From NCBI GenBank assembly GCA_027575805.1, contig JANBPU010000029.1:1-64000 (forward strand): 64,000 bases of DNA, given 5' to 3'. The position numbers were made by a program, and so were the translations under genes. The notes under the pieces are model-generated. The model was not told the origin of the DNA, did not search any database, and saw nothing but the letters and a program-made list of their open reading frames with translations. Each line of letters starts with the position of its first letter. The first letter of the stretch is position 1. This stretch comes from Mycoemilia scoparia. Lineage: Eukaryota; Kickxellomycota; Kickxellomycetes; Kickxellales; Kickxellaceae. Positions 20,524 to 34,767 of this stretch are shown here, piece after piece.

Positions 20524-23500
20524 ATGGATTTTAACAGCTTTGAGCGGAATTACCTCGATGGGCTTCATTCTGCGTAAGTTAACTTCCAAGCACTTGTCTC
20601 ATTATTTAATTGCTGTGCACAGTTACCACAAAAGTTCACGTATGTATTGTTGTTATTGTAGCTCGCCCGAAATTAGGGTAAAGGCTAAAGATAAACTTTA
20701 TAAACTTGTAAGCAAACACATACACATATACAAACAATAACCCCCTGCCAAGCATGTTATCATAAATCCATTTCTCCGCTCGGGGTTCCAATGTTGCCCT
20801 CATAATAAATACTTATTTGTCTATTCTTTATATAAATATAGATGATGCAAGCAACAAAGTCGGGAGAGTCGGCATACGAAAATGTCATCAATGCCATGAT
20901 TCAGAGCCTGAAACTCTATACATCTCGCTCTGATCTGAAAAGCAAACTCACAACTGTCGGTATATTATGTAAGGTTCATCTAAAAAGCCCTGGAAACACT
21001 AACCTCGCGATTACAAAAAGACAAAATCTTATCTAATAATTATATGGACGTGTATAGCTGTTCTGGTTATGCAAGAAAGTCTCGATGATGCGCAGTTCGA
21101 GCGTATGGCTAATCTACTCCATTATTTGCTTGGTTATTCTGACATGGTTATAAACCGAGAGGTTGTTGACATCTTTGGTATGTATTATAGAACAACTGTA
21201 TATGTATCCTTGATTCTTTTTGGCACGCCGCCCAGTATTTACAATATGCCCTGTTTTTGTTCGATTGGTGGAATTATATAGGGCATCTGCTGAGAAAGAC
21301 CGGCGCAATGGCCAACGCTTCTCTTGACACTGAAATCAAGCGCTGTTTAGAATGGCTTCAAGGCGAAAAGAATGAATATCGGATACTCACGGCCCTGCTA
21401 TTCATCAAGACCTGCTGTCAAAGGTCCCAGTCATTCACCAATAACTACGTGCCACAAATCCTCGACTCGCTACCTCCGCTAATCAAAGACCCAAAAAAGG
21501 ATGTTCGAATCACTGCCGTCGAGGCCTTATCGGCTTGTCTAAAATTGATAGCCCCACGAGAATCACAAACAAAAACCCAGTGGTTTACACAGCTCTACGT
21601 TGATGCCATGCAAAACCTGCGTTCCGAAACAGTCGAAGGCCAGCATGCTGCGTTGCTTGTTTTCAGAGAGCTGATAAGCCATAGTGGAATGTTTATGAGG
21701 TCCAGGTTTGTTGAAACCACTGAAGTATTGCTAAGATACAAGGATTCCAAGGACCTGGATATACGCAAGCTGGTGATGGATATGCTTCCAAAGTTTGCTC
21801 AGTATTACCCATCAGAGTTCATTAGGCCACGCGGCCCTAATGTTGACTCGTTTTTGCAGCAATCATGCAATTGGCTGATTGAACTAAACAATTATGACAA
21901 AGTTCGCCCATATGCTTTTGCATCCCTTGCTGGGCTTGCTGATGCCTGTAAAAGCGACTTCAAGCCATTCCTAGAAGTCACTATTATGGCGGCCAAAGGA
22001 ATTCTTGTGCTAAGCAATGTCAATGCCTCTATTGATCCCAAGCCTGTCCTTTTCTTGATCCATGATCTGGCGTACTCGATGGGTCCAGCGCTGACTAAAT
22101 ACATGCATGAAATATTAGACTTGATGTTTGATACAGGGCTGAGCTATCCACTTTGTAAAGCACTTTCTGCTCTCAAGAGAGAAGTTAATCAGCTGTCTGT
22201 TGTTATCCAGGACCAGCTCATAAATACTATATCGCTTGTTTTGGCTGGAGAGCCATTCAGAGTGGAATCGGCCGCAATCACTAACCTCGAAAACAAATTC
22301 CAGTCCAATATGTTGGCTTCACCAACAGTGCCAGGAACTCCTATTGACGGGTCTTTCAACTTTGGAAAATCAAATAGCAACTCCAGCGCTACGAATGACA
22401 AAATACCGGCTATTCCAACCACAGATGATATCGTAATGGCCCTAAACATACTTGGTAACTTTGGGTTTGACCGCGAAAATATGTCTGTTTTTATCCAGAA
22501 GGTGGTGCTTCCATTCTTGAATGATGCCGATAAAATTGTTCGTAGCACTGCTATAAATGCAGTGTCAAATATTATCCTAAACGACGAAATGTACATGAAG
22601 CCTGGCAGTCCAGCCACCGAGGTGACCAACGATATTACTCAGCATCTTATTGCGGTGGCTGCGACCGATATTGAGGTTGATGTCAGGGTCAAAGCAGCAA
22701 AAACGCTTCTTGAGGGAACTTGTCTGGACTTTATTCTTATAAAATCGGAGAATATACAGTCGCTGATGCTTATCCTCAATGATAGCTGCTTTGAAGTCAA
22801 GACCATTATCCTGAATATATTGGGAAGGCTTGCCACGAACAATCCAGCACATACCACATCGACATTGCGTCGTATCATTGTCCAGCTCTTGACAGAGTTG
22901 GAGCATGTGCAAGAAACACAAGAAAAGGATGAATGTATTCAGCTCATCATGACTATGGTGCAGTCTGCTGAGACTTGGATTCGATCATATGTAAACAAGA
23001 TCTTTTTGACCATTCTTCCTATGGCCAATGATCCCAATCCACAGCTTGCTGGCAGATTCTTGGACACCATTGGACTTCTCGCATATGTCGGTGGCGAAGA
23101 TCTAATCCCATATACAAAGGAAATAATGGATCATATTACTGCGGCCCTGAAGGACAAGCCAAACCAAAAGAAGAGGCTGTCGGCCCTAACTGCCCTTGGT
23201 CGCTGTGCATCTTTCTGTGGTTTGGTCATATCTCCATATTACAGATATCCTGATCTACTTGATACCCTTGCCGACATGCTTCAGAATGAAACCAATGAAG
23301 AAATCCGTATAGAATGTATCAGGGTTCTTGGTATTCTTGGGGCTATCGATCCGCATGAAATCAAGCAAATTAAAGAAGGCGTCAGAAATAAGAAGCCGGC
23401 AAAGTATCCTGGAACCAAACCTCGCTTTGGCCACTTCCAGACTTTGTATGGTGGCACGACTGTGGGTTTGAACGGAAGGAACAATGCCAGACGCTTGAGG

Positions 23501-26500
23501 CGGATCGAAATGGAGGTTGCTGATGACTGGGAAAGGACCGGAAAATATATGAATAGGTTGAATAAGGCGGCAAAGACATCCTCTATGCCGACAGAGGCGT
23601 CAGCAGCAGATTCCTCGAATGTAGACAAAGATACGACATCTGCAGACTATGAGCTTGATGCGAACCTTGAAGAAGAAGACAAGCTGGGGCCAAACAATCC
23701 AAATATCCTATTTGGCAATGCTGATAACTATACTGCAATTTCGATCAAGTATATGCTTGACGTTTTACAAAACCCGCAATACAGGGCTTATCATAAGGAT
23801 GCCGTCAAGGCATTGATAAACATGTTTACATCCATTTCTTTGTGTCGCTCGACCTATCTCAAGCCAGTTCTTCCTGCCCTCATCAAGGCCATGAAGGAAA
23901 ACAAGGGCGAAAACCTAGAATTTTATATTGAGCAGCTAGCAAAATTTGTTGCTGCATCAAAGGAATATATCAGGCCATTTTTGGGGCCGTTGTTTGAGCT
24001 GTTCAAAATTAGAACTGATGCTCCGCCCTCGCAGCTACTGACAACCATATCCTTGATCGAGGTCATTGCCGAGGCCCAGAGCGGCGATTTTGCCCCGCAT
24101 CTTCCTACGGTGATACCATTCCTCTTGAAAGTAATGATAAATGACAGGTCGAATAACTTTGATCTTATTCGCAGGGCACTACATGCGTTCCAGGTTATGG
24201 CACCAGGCTTGGATGCATATCTCTACCTCGTCATGCCCAAGATACTTTGGATACTTGAGGCAAATGACAAGCCACAGAATGTAATAGAAGAAGCGCTGGT
24301 TACTGTGACCGTCCTTATTTCCCAGATCAACTGTCACACATTTGCCTCTCGCATCGTTCAGAGTCTGATCAAGCTCCTGCTGACCACACAATCCCAGATT
24401 TTGGTTGAAAAGATCGTTGACGTATTTTGTGTGCTGATGCAGCAGCTACAAGACAACTTTGTTATATTTATGCCCAAGATCAGCAGTGCGATGAGTGCCA
24501 AGAAGATGCAAAGGCACCAAAAGTACGAGTACTACTCGAACCAGCTATTTACCAACAAATTGGTTATGCAGCCAGTAAGACTTGTTCAGTCCTCTATAAT
24601 GTCTGATGTGTTGATTGCAAAGTCCACTTATCCCAATGAGATTCCCCCCAAGGAGAAGATCCACATTCCATCGCTACGCCGTGCGTGGAGCACAAACCAA
24701 AAATCCACAAGAAGCGACTGGAACGAGTGGCTCAGAGTGCTTAACTTCGAGTTGATTGCGCAATCGCCTTCGCCGGCCCTTCGTGCGTGCGCGACTCTGA
24801 CAAACAGGTTTTACAAGCTTAGTACAGAGATGTTTAACCATGCCTTTATGTCCTGCTGGGAGGCTCTATCTGAGCAATACAAAACCGAGCTAGTTAGGGC
24901 AGTAGATGAAGCAGCAAGCTCGGAAAATGTATCGTCTGACGTTCTTTTGACTATTCTTAACTTGGCCGAATATATGGAGAGAAACGATAAGCAGACCCCA
25001 ATATCGCTTAAAAAGCTAAATCAGTTTGCACGCAAGTGTAATGCTCTTGCCAAAGCACTTCACTATACCGAAATCCAGTGGACAACCCAGAGACTGCACA
25101 GTTCGATTGCGGAGCTCATTGATCTAAATCACCAGCTAGACTTGACAGATGCGGCTATTGGTACTCTAAACTATGTCAAGAAGATTATGCCGGATTCGGC
25201 TGACCGCGTTAAGTGGTATGTGCGTCTGGAGCAGTGGGACGAAGCCTTGGATATATACCGCCAGAAAGAGAAGGATCATGGGTATATCCTAGCCAATGCG
25301 GTTGGCCAAATGGAATGTCTGGAGCGTATGTCTGACTGGGAAACGCTGATGCCTATGATCAAGAAGGCCTGGAAAGAAGGTCCCCAGATTTTACGTGAGA
25401 ACACTGCTAGCATTGCTGTGAATATGTCCTTGTCTATCGGTGACTTTGAGGGTATGACTGAGTATGTTTCGACTCTCGATGATAAATACAAGTCGCATAA
25501 GATATTCTGCAAGGCATTGCTGGCTGTCCACAATGGTGACTATGAAACAGCAAAGGCGCTGATCAACGAGGGGAGGAGCTTCATAGAAAACGATTTGTCG
25601 TCAATACTCAATGAGAGCTATTCTCGAAGCTATGACCAGATGATTATATGTCAAATGTTATCTGAGCTCGAGGAGGTTATTGTGTTTAAGCACATGAACA
25701 ACCAGATTGAGCGCCAAGATGTGATTGTAAACACTTGGCGTAAGCGTCTGGCTGGAATGCAGAGGAATATCGATGTTTGGCATAAGACTTTGCTTATCCG
25801 GTCTCTGGCCTTGCCACCATCTGCCGACATGGACACATGGATTCGCTTCATCGACCTTTGTAGGCGAAACAACCAGCTTGAGCTGTGCAGGCAGACCATT
25901 GAGATGTTGGTTCGTGAGGAGTACGACTGCTTCCAACTAGAGGCTGCGCAAAGAGAAGGATCTCCGCCCCCTCAAAACATTGCTAGTCTCTATGGTCGTC
26001 GGTACATATCAGTCAGCTCTACAAACTTCCCTAGCCAAAACTTCCACCCGCGTCTTGATACCAGGGAGGGTGTTCCAATAATGGAAGACTGGCTTCGACG
26101 CTATTGCCAGCCAGCGCTCATTTATACATACCTCAAATATAAGTGGGATCTTGGTAAACGGGTTGAAGCTTATCGCTTGCTAGACGAAGTTAAGCGTGAC
26201 TTGTCTGCACAGATCGGCTTTGACCCCTGTCATCCTGAACTATTCTTGCTCAGTCTTGACCGTATGCAAGGTGCTAACAATGGTGTCCAAGATTCTCCCA
26301 GCGTCAATGGCTCCATGTCGCCACCAGGCAACTCTACTCCGTTCCAAGGCCTATCAGTAACGAATAGCATTACCGCCCAAACACTTCAAGGAATGGGCTG
26401 GGAAGACGATGCTGAGCTAGACATTGAACAGGTCCACACGCTTGCCAGATTCTACTTTAAGAGCGGCGAGTGGCTTTCCAGGATCCATGCTGAACAAGAA

Positions 26501-28828
26501 AGGGCAAAAGAGTCCCTAAGGAATAGTAAGAATGGTAACGGCAACGGCAACAAGAAATCCAGAAGGAACAAGAGATCAGATACACTGGCCATACCACAGC
26601 ACCAGCGTCAATCCATTTTGGTGGATGCGGCCACATTGGTAGTAGAGACAACAGTCGAGCTTTCTTCCCTCAGCCTCAATAGCATGAGTGATGCGCCACA
26701 CATGTCTGTGAAGGACCAAATTCTTGAGGCATACAGAATGGCCACGGTTCTTGACAGGAAGTGGTACAAAGCCTGGCACGCTTTGGCACTTCGTCACTAC
26801 GAGGATACCCAGGCCTATGAAAGAGAGAAGAATGCAATTACAACTGATATTATTGAAAAGCACGTCATCCCCTCAGTCCATGGGTTTTTCAAGGCTATTC
26901 AGCTTTCCGAAACAAACACTACACTTCAGGATACCCTTCGCTTGTTGACGGTTTGGTTCAACTATGGTAAATTTGAGCTTGTGTCCAAAAACATACTGAT
27001 GGGATTCAATGATGTCAAGATCACGACGTGGCTGCAAGTTATTCCGCAGATTATTGCTCGCATCCATACGCCATACGAAAAGGTCAGGGATCTGGTTGTT
27101 CAGTTGCTGGTCGAGGTTGGTAAATACCATCCCCAGGCAATTTTGTTCTCGCTGACTGTGGCCTCAAAGTCCGAATTTGGGCTGAGGAGAGATGCAGCAA
27201 TGAGCATTTTGCAGAAACTCAGGGATCACAATCCTGGTCTAATTCAGGAGGCAGATATGGTATCAGGGGAGCTGGTCCGCATCACAGAGCTTTGGTTTGA
27301 ACACTGGTACTATGGTCTTGAAGAAACGTCTAACCTTTACTTTAGACACAACGATTTGGTTGGTATGTTCCAAAAACTTAAGGTCCTGTACGACTTGTTC
27401 CAGAATGGCCCAGAGACCCATCGTGATTTGGCATTCATCCAGCAATATGGTCGCGAATTGGAAGAAGCTGCTGAATTGATTAAGCGCTTTTTGCAGCAGC
27501 CTGAAAGTGCTCGTAATATGAATCTCATCTATCAGGCCTGGGATATTTATGCGCCAATGTACTATAAGCTTGAAAAGATTGTCAAGTCCAAGTCCAGTAT
27601 TGATCTGAAGTCGGCCTCACCCAAACTGTACAAGTGCCGCAACCTCAAGGTTGCTGTTCCTGGTACCTATGATCCGGATAAGCCCCTGATATCTATTGCT
27701 AAGTTTTACCCCGAACTCAAGGTGTTCCCTTCCAAGCAGCGCCCACGTTTGCTCAACTTGTTTGGCGATGATGGTAAAAGATACTGCTTCATTTTGAAGG
27801 GACATGAGGACATTCGTCAAGATGAGCGTGTAATGCAGTTCTTTGAACTTATCAACACCCTTCTTAACCGGGATGCCAATACTGCGCGTCGGCAGTTGGG
27901 GATTGAACGGTTCCCTGCTATTCCATTGTCCCCAACTTCTGGGCTGCTTGGATTCTATGCCAACTGTGATACCATAAATGAGCTGGTGACTCAGTTCCGG
28001 CAGCGCTATGGCATACCCTTGTCTGATGAGCATGCAAAAATAAAGACTCTGCTGCCAGATATCGAGCACTGTACTATTATTCAGCGCATTGAAGGCTTCG
28101 AGCATGTAATGGAAACCACCGAAGGAATGGATCTGTGTAAAACAATGTGGTATAGGTCGCCTTCGGCTGAAGTATGGCTAGAAAGACGAACAAACTATAC
28201 CCGATCGCTGGGTGTTACGTCTATTGCTGGATATGTGCTTGGATTGGGGGACAGGCATCCATCGAACATTATGATACATTCACAAACAGGAAAGGTTGTT
28301 CATATCGATTTTGGTGATTGTTTCGAAGCAGCGCGTAACCGTGATTCATTCCCCGAATTGATTCCGTTCCGTCTTACTCGTATGTTAATTTTGGCAATGG
28401 AAGTCAATTCGCTTGAAGGAAGTTTCAAGATCACATGCCAACATACAATGCGGGTGTTGAGGGCAAACCGAGACAGCTTGATGGCTGTTCTGGAAGCCTT
28501 TGTGTACGACCCATTAGTCAGTTGGCATTATTTGCAGGACGAAAAGACCAAGAAAAAGAATGCCACTGATAACGATGATTCGTTGAGAAATAAGAAGAGA
28601 TATAATGAAAAGGAATTGTCGAAGCTGAGCAAAGAGGCGAATCAATGGCAGACGGCCAATCCTAAGGCTACGGCTATTATTGAGCGCATTTCGAATAAAT
28701 TAACTGGTCATGACTTTTATTCGGATTATGGATTGGAAACGCCGGAACAGGTTGATAAGCTTATTAGACAGGCTACATACATTGAAAATTTGTGTCAGAC
28801 TTATCCTGGTTGGTGTGCAATGTGGTAA
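20524..28828 (+). CDS. TOR: TOR serine/threonine kinase (PI3K-related)
   Basis: Nutrient-responsive kinase of the TORC1/TORC2 complexes. Exons: 20524–20573, 20662–20707, 20842–20968, 21058–21177, 21282–28828, giving 2,629 residues. The small 5' exons restore the first HEAT repeat (SPEIRVKAKDKLYKL) and join in phase to DIFGHLLRKTGAMANAS. HEAT repeats fill the N-terminal half, and the FAT domain includes WYVRLEQWDEALDIY. The FRB domain (about 2110–2212) contains LWFEHWYYGLEETSNLYF. The kinase (about 2285–2520) has KGHEDIRQDERVMQFF, catalytic loop GDRHPSN at about 2438 and HIDFGD. The FATC tail ends YPGWCAMW, against GWCPFW in most TORs. Several FRB residues that contact rapamycin differ (see findings). 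It is divergent from eIF5B and convergent with HIS6. Confidence 0.97.
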
Positions 28829-29060
28829 AAATGAAAAAGACAGGAGATCGTGTTGCTATTATTATTATCATTATTATTATCATTATCATTATTATCGTTG
28901 GTATATTTAACATTTAACAACAGTATTTTTTACAACAACTTTTCAAAATATTTTGCATTATTTTATATTCCGTATTATTTTTTGAGTTATATTCTAAAGC
29001 TTCAATTAGTTAATAAAACATATAAACCAAACCATCATCGACACGACGGGGCGTGTTTAT
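28829..29060. repeat. TOR–HIS6 convergent spacer with ATT/ATC repeat
   Basis: A trinucleotide-like tract (TTATTATTATC repeats) occupies about 28858–28897 just after the TOR stop. The rest is AT-rich 3' sequence shared by the two convergent genes. Confidence 0.6.
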
Positions 29061-29612
29061 CTAAAGGCTTCCTTTATTCCAGGCTACGCAGTCAAGGAAC
29101 TTGACACCACCTCCCCCAAATATATCCAGGGCACTAAATAGATGAATAACAATACAATATAAACTTTTAGTATTGTCCATTATGCATAGCTGATTCATTT
29201 GTTTTGGGTAGCTGTTTAGACTGGAATGCTGGTATTACCTTCCAATAGTCAAGTCTACTTTTCCGTTAGACAGGGTGTTTACTAGCTCTAGGTCCGAGAG
29301 ATCTAAAACGTGGTGGTATAAAAAGTCTTAGGCTACTGGTTGGTGATATTAGAAATGTAAATAACAATATGCAATAACTCTTACCGCGACCACCGCCAGC
29401 GTATGTTGTTGGGATAGTCACCCATTCACCTAGCTCTATAAATTACAAAACATTTAATTACTGTTTTGTAGAGAGTGTAAAAATAACAATAGCAATGACA
29501 GTAATGTGTGTCTGGCAACAGTAACCATTGTTGTAGAAATCGCCAGTTAATATTTCCAATCCATGAATGGGCATGTGAATGTAACTTACTCTTAACAAGT
29601 TCCTGGTCTATA

Positions 29613-29644
<32 letters not shown>

Positions 29645-30675
29645 TATAAGAAATTCACTACAAGGAGCATCCTAGGGTATTTAGCAACATTATTACAATA
29701 AAAATGAAGGCGAATGATATTCTGTTTATGCTATCTACCTGCAGTATTCTGAAAGCATGTCAAGAGTTTCTATAAATATAAAAATGAATAGTGATATTAT
29801 AAAGCACTGCAGAAAGAGCTTTAACTTTCTGAGATTATGCAAATATAACTATAGTATTACCAACCTTTGGTTACTTGCATATCAGTGATGGTTTGCCATT
29901 TGTTCATAGCAACCCACCAACCACCATCGCAAGACCGACAACTAAAGATAATACATTTTATTAATTGTGTTTAAAATACAATTCATCGGTTTTAATGACA
30001 AAAATTGGGCTGTGGGTTTATAATTACCTAATATCAACTACAAGTCTGTCACGTCCAATCTTTTCGCAAAGTTTGACAAGTCTCTCTCTATCAAATTTGG
30101 CATCACTGAATAGCCAACTCGTAACAATGACCTAAATAATGTTGGTAATTCAGTCTCATTAGCATAAGCACCATTTGTTTGATCTTGTGCGATATATGCT
30201 CAAAAGTATCTATTGAGACAAGTAAACTTATACTACTTGTTACCTTTTCTGCACCATTTTCGATCCACTTTAAAGCATTATCAATCGTAATTCCTCCGCC
30301 GATTTGCATCTTTCCAGGCCAGGCCTTAAGTGCTTCTTTAGCTGCTTCGTCATTGTTTGGCCCAAGCTTGATTATATGTGCGCCAAGAAGTTTATGCTGG
30401 CGATATAAGTTAGCATAGTAGCTTGAGGGATTGCTACATTCCAGAATACCAAAAAATAATTAGGATAGCCCTTTTCTGGGACAATGGCTTATCAATGGCC
30501 TGAAAAGATTATAATCAACATATATATTGGCCTACCTTGAAACAAAGTTAGTCTTGAGGTTGCTTGGCGACTGTTCCTTTAGCGTTCCTCCAACTATTTG
30601 CTTGACCTGCCCATCATGCAAATCAATACATGGCCTAAATAGTGTCCGGCTGGTATTATTAATATTAGAACTCAT
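29061..30675 (-). CDS. HIS6: ProFAR isomerase, histidine biosynthesis, nine exons
   Basis: Isomerises ProFAR to PRFAR, the fourth step of histidine synthesis. Exons by descending coordinate: 30675–30536, 30433–30244, 30131–30028, 29941–29865, 29769–29739, 29657–29590, 29435–29385, 29302–29239, 29133–29061. They join in phase to 265 residues, against about 261 in yeast. Landmarks are [19 protein letters not shown] with the first catalytic Asp, [81 protein letters not shown] with the second catalytic Asp, TYAGGGR, and [17 protein letters not shown]. Introns are 81–154 bases and all GT–AG. The 31-base fifth exon and the in-frame alternative 3' splice site before exon 6 make it easy to mis-annotate. 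It is convergent with TOR and divergent from BRE1. Confidence 0.95.
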
Positions 30676-31850
30676 AACTCGTGTGTTAGGTTATTTAAAG
30701 ACCACAGCTGTTTTATCCAAGCTCCTTGACTTGATAAACGTGGATTATCAGCTATGTTCTCCATCACAAACTTGCGCTATTTATGGGTAACAGCGGCATT
30801 AGCATCATATTTGGCACAGAAGCTCAATGGGTCTCTTTATTCAATGTTGATTTCTAATAACAAGACAATCTAAAAAATAATACAATTATACGTATAATCA
30901 TCACAAAGGACAAGATCATACACAAAAGGTTTGGATCAGTTTATTTCCCATGCATTGTCATTTTTAAAAGGACTGTTCTTCTGGTTAGATAGCATACTTG
31001 GTGTTATTTTACATCAAACCACTAAGCAACCAAACAATGCGTGCCCATTGTTCACTATAAAGTGATAATCATGATCAACAGATCAAGGAGACCTGATATC
31101 ACTTAACGCGTTTGGATCCTGCTGACAGAGAGAATTGCAAAAAGGGACACGGAATTGGTTTAATGTTTATGTCTTGTATTCCTAAAAGCGCCCAACTTCT
31201 TTTTACGACAGGGGTAGTTTAGAGTAGTATTTTCGTACTTTTGCTTTATCTCCGACACATAAAATTATAAACGCCCCCACTTCTACTTCCCTATCCCTTT
31301 CTTAATATTTATATTGCTCATTCCTGGTCATTTGGCATTACTAATTGACTAATTCTACCCTCTCTCTCTTTTTATAAAGAAATTCTCTCTCACCCCCCCT
31401 GCCTAGTTACTTTTGCCAAAGGTGTTCTTTTCACCATTTTTCAAACAGTCCAACATTTTGGCCCCATTTTATTATACTTGTATATCCTATCAAACATTCT
31501 GAACGTTTCATATTGAATTGTATATACATTTCCTTGACTAGATTTAAATTTCTTCACCATAACTTTCATACTCCCCTTATTATTATTATTCTTCTTCTTC
31601 TTCTACCACTACTACTTATTCACTCTTATACTGATATAAAACATTATCTTAGTGCCATTATAATTAGGTGGCGTACACCTTTCTGCCATCTCTCTAACAT
31701 TCGCCTAATTACCAAAAAATACATATATTTTACACACTCGTCTCTCAGTCGCATATATCCCCTTTCACAATAATTATTCCTAACCATTAAAACGCAGTCG
31801 AGGCTCTGAGTCCTTACATTGCAAAAGACATTCATTTTTATAGCAAAGCA
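30676..31850. other. Divergent HIS6–BRE1 intergenic region
   Basis: 1.2 kb between divergent starts. It contains pyrimidine-rich tracts (CTCTCTCTC near 31361–31390, TTCTTCTTCTTC near 31590) of the kind common upstream of fungal genes. No TGACTC Gcn4-type site can be called with confidence, and there is no gene. Confidence 0.4.
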
Positions 31851-34767
31851 ATGTCATCAGAAAGGAAACGACAATCTTCTGACGCTAGTCCTTCTTCGCA
31901 ATTTGGTGGAAATAATAACAACAGTGCAACTTCTCCTCCGCTTCCTAAAAAACGACACACATCATCAAATAAGCTTGACACTCTACCCTCAAACAAACAA
32001 TTTGAAGAGACGCTGAGTCAATGTATAGACATTGATAATTTACATGCATTTCAAAAGGAGGCCATATGGAGACAGATGCAAGAATATAAACGCCAGGCAT
32101 CTCGAGCTAGAGAATATTGTTCAGTGCTTGAACGGCGTCAGGATGTATGGGTCGAAAACATCACGAGGTTTTGCCAGGCATGGGATCGTGTAAGTATTTT
32201 ATACTGTTGTCTGTTTTTATAGATATTAAGGGTGTTTAATGGAAAGCTATAACGACTTTGTTTTTAAAATTATTCGTATGTAGTTATCGGGGTTTTTAGG
32301 ACTATTCGATTCATCAGAAGCATTGTCTAAGGAATCAAAAAGTATGCGCTTATGTGTTTGCTATGTTTTTCTATATTAAGCTATAATATATATATCTGGT
32401 GACTAACCTCTTATCACTATATTTGTATTTAAAATCATAGCCACTGGTCGTCAATTTTTAGACCTCTTTTTGCCATATGGAACTAACGACTTTAACTTTT
32501 CGGACCGTGCTCGTACGCCAACAAAACCTGATAGTGAGGCGCAAGATTCTATCAAAAAAATGGTAAACCAATTGGAAGTTATTGCAGAGAAAACCATTAA
32601 TGTTGTGGTGGCAAAGCAAAATTCACTAGGTTCTGATTCTACTACCACTGCATCATCGTTAAATGATCTCAGCTTCGGAAAAGAAGAGCGAGAACAAGTA
32701 CCTGCTCTCAAAAGTCAGGTAGAAAGATACCGGCGGCGAGCACTTGATGCTGAAAAGCTTTTAGAGATTCGTGATGAGGCACTTAGGTCAACTGAAAAGC
32801 TTTTGGACAGATATCGATCTCCTGTTACCAAGGCTTTGAATGGCATTGAATCAAACGATGGTTCTACTTTGGAAAGTAAACGTGTGGGGCCAGGAAATTT
32901 GGTAGCATCGCCACCCTCTAACTCAGAAAATACAACAGCTGCAATGGCATCGTCTAAGGAAAACCCTAGTAGCCCAGCACAAGGAAATGTCCAGCAACGT
33001 GATACATCTTCAAAGGATGGTAGTCAGAAAGCTGTTATAGATGAGATTCAAGAAGCTCTGGTCAAGTGCCAAAAGGAAGTAGAGGAGATGGTAGAAGAGC
33101 GAATAAAACTCAAGCAAGAAATTGATCGGTTAACACTAAAACTCTCTTTTATACCAGAAGAGCAGATAAAAGAAACAATTTACTACAGAGAGTTAGAATC
33201 CCGACGCGATTTCTTTGAGGAGGCGGTCAAGAAGCAAGAGATAGAAATAGAGACTCTCACAAATGAGCTGGAGGAGCTTAGGGCCACTAGGAGATCCAAC
33301 CTTGAAACCATTGTGCAAGAAGAGTCTCAGCAACGACTTCTTCTTGAACAAGAGCACTCAAAACTGCAACAGGATCTGATGCGAGTAAGGACTCATCGTG
33401 ATGCTATTCAGCGAGAACTTGGAGAACTAAAGAGCAGAATGTCGGCTATTGACTCAAAGTTTACTGACCTTACACAGCTTGCAGAGTCGAGGAAAGACAG
33501 GGTATCAGTGCTCTTGTCAGAAAATAGGCGTCTGAGAGCAACCATTGCCACACAGATGGGTGACCACAAGGCAGCCGAATTCTATTCTGGTGGAAAGGAC
33601 ATATCCGGAAATTCTGATAATAGTGGCAATGAGCCTGTTACACTTGTAGAGGAGCTCCGAAAGGCACTAGAAACATCTAATGAAAAATCCAGGCTCCTTG
33701 AAGAGAAGCTCAATCGGATATCTGAACAAAGCGAGGCTACAAATGCAGCCGAAACTGCAGCAATTGAGATTCAGGATCAAAAAACCAAGATTGAGAAAAT
33801 TCAGAAGCAGCTAAGTGCATACGAACGCATCATTGGCTTCTCGTGTGTTGATGACAATGGTGAAATCTGTGTAAAGAGTCAAAGTGGAGACAACGCCACT
33901 ACCGGCGAAAATGGCCATCCAGACGCAACAAACATCTCACTAAAGGACGCGCTATTCCAGCTAGCGGAGAAACAAAAGAAAATCGAATCGTTGATCCATG
34001 AGAGAGATGATCTCAACAACAAATCTCAACTGATGGAGGGTGAATTGGAGACGCTCTGTAAGCTTGTTGACCAGCTTGAGGCAAGCACGGCATCAAGTGT
34101 CGATGCCATCAACTCGCGGCAGAGGCAGATCGCTAGGCTAATTGGAGAAAAATCCAAGTATGAAGAAAAGTTCCTTTCGCTCAATAAGGAAAGAGATGCT
34201 ATAAAGTCAACGATAAACACCCTTCGACAGCAAAGCTTTAAGCAGATAGAGTTCTTGAAGGATGCAGAGAATAAAGAGAAGCACCTTCATACCGAACTAG
34301 TCCAAATGGACAAAGAGCTTGCATCTCTCAAACGGCAGGTCAACCATACTATGCAGCGGCTAGAGGAAGCAACCATAAAGGCCCAAGAATCTGAACAAGC
34401 CAGATTATCAATGCAAGAGCGATATACTGAAATCGAATCTATGCTTAATGAAAGAACGCGGCTTGCGGAAAAGACGCAGCATGAAAAGAAACATATTGAA
34501 GAGGAATTGGAACGAGTGCAAACGCGGCTTACCAAGACCACAACAACCAGAAGCAGCGACTCCGAACTTAAAAAGCTATGCGAAGAGTACAAATCTCTGC
34601 TTAAGTGCACTAGCTGCCAACTGCGATTCAAATCACATGTTCTCCAAAGATGTATGCACGTATTCTGCAAACCCTGCATAGATTCACGAATTGAAACAAG
34701 ACAAAGAAAATGCCCAACTTGTGGAGATGCATTTGGAACAGGAGACATTAAACAGATATTTTTGTAA
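31851..34767 (+). CDS. BRE1: E3 ubiquitin ligase BRE1 (histone H2B)
   Basis: RING E3 that, with the E2 Rad6, monoubiquitinates histone H2B during transcription elongation. Exons 31851–32189, 32284–32341 and 32441–34767 give 907 residues, between yeast Bre1 (700) and human RNF20 (975). The N-terminus starts MSSERKRQSSDASPSSQF with a basic patch LPKKRH. Most of the protein is heptad coiled coil (for example QEALVKCQKEVEEMVEERI). The C-terminal C3HC4 RING has LLKCTSCQLRF, CMHVFCKPCI and RQRKCPTCGDAFG and ends DIKQIFL at the extreme C-terminus, as in all Bre1 proteins. A Ser/Asn-rich insertion lies around residues 295–345. It is divergent from HIS6. Confidence 0.95.
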
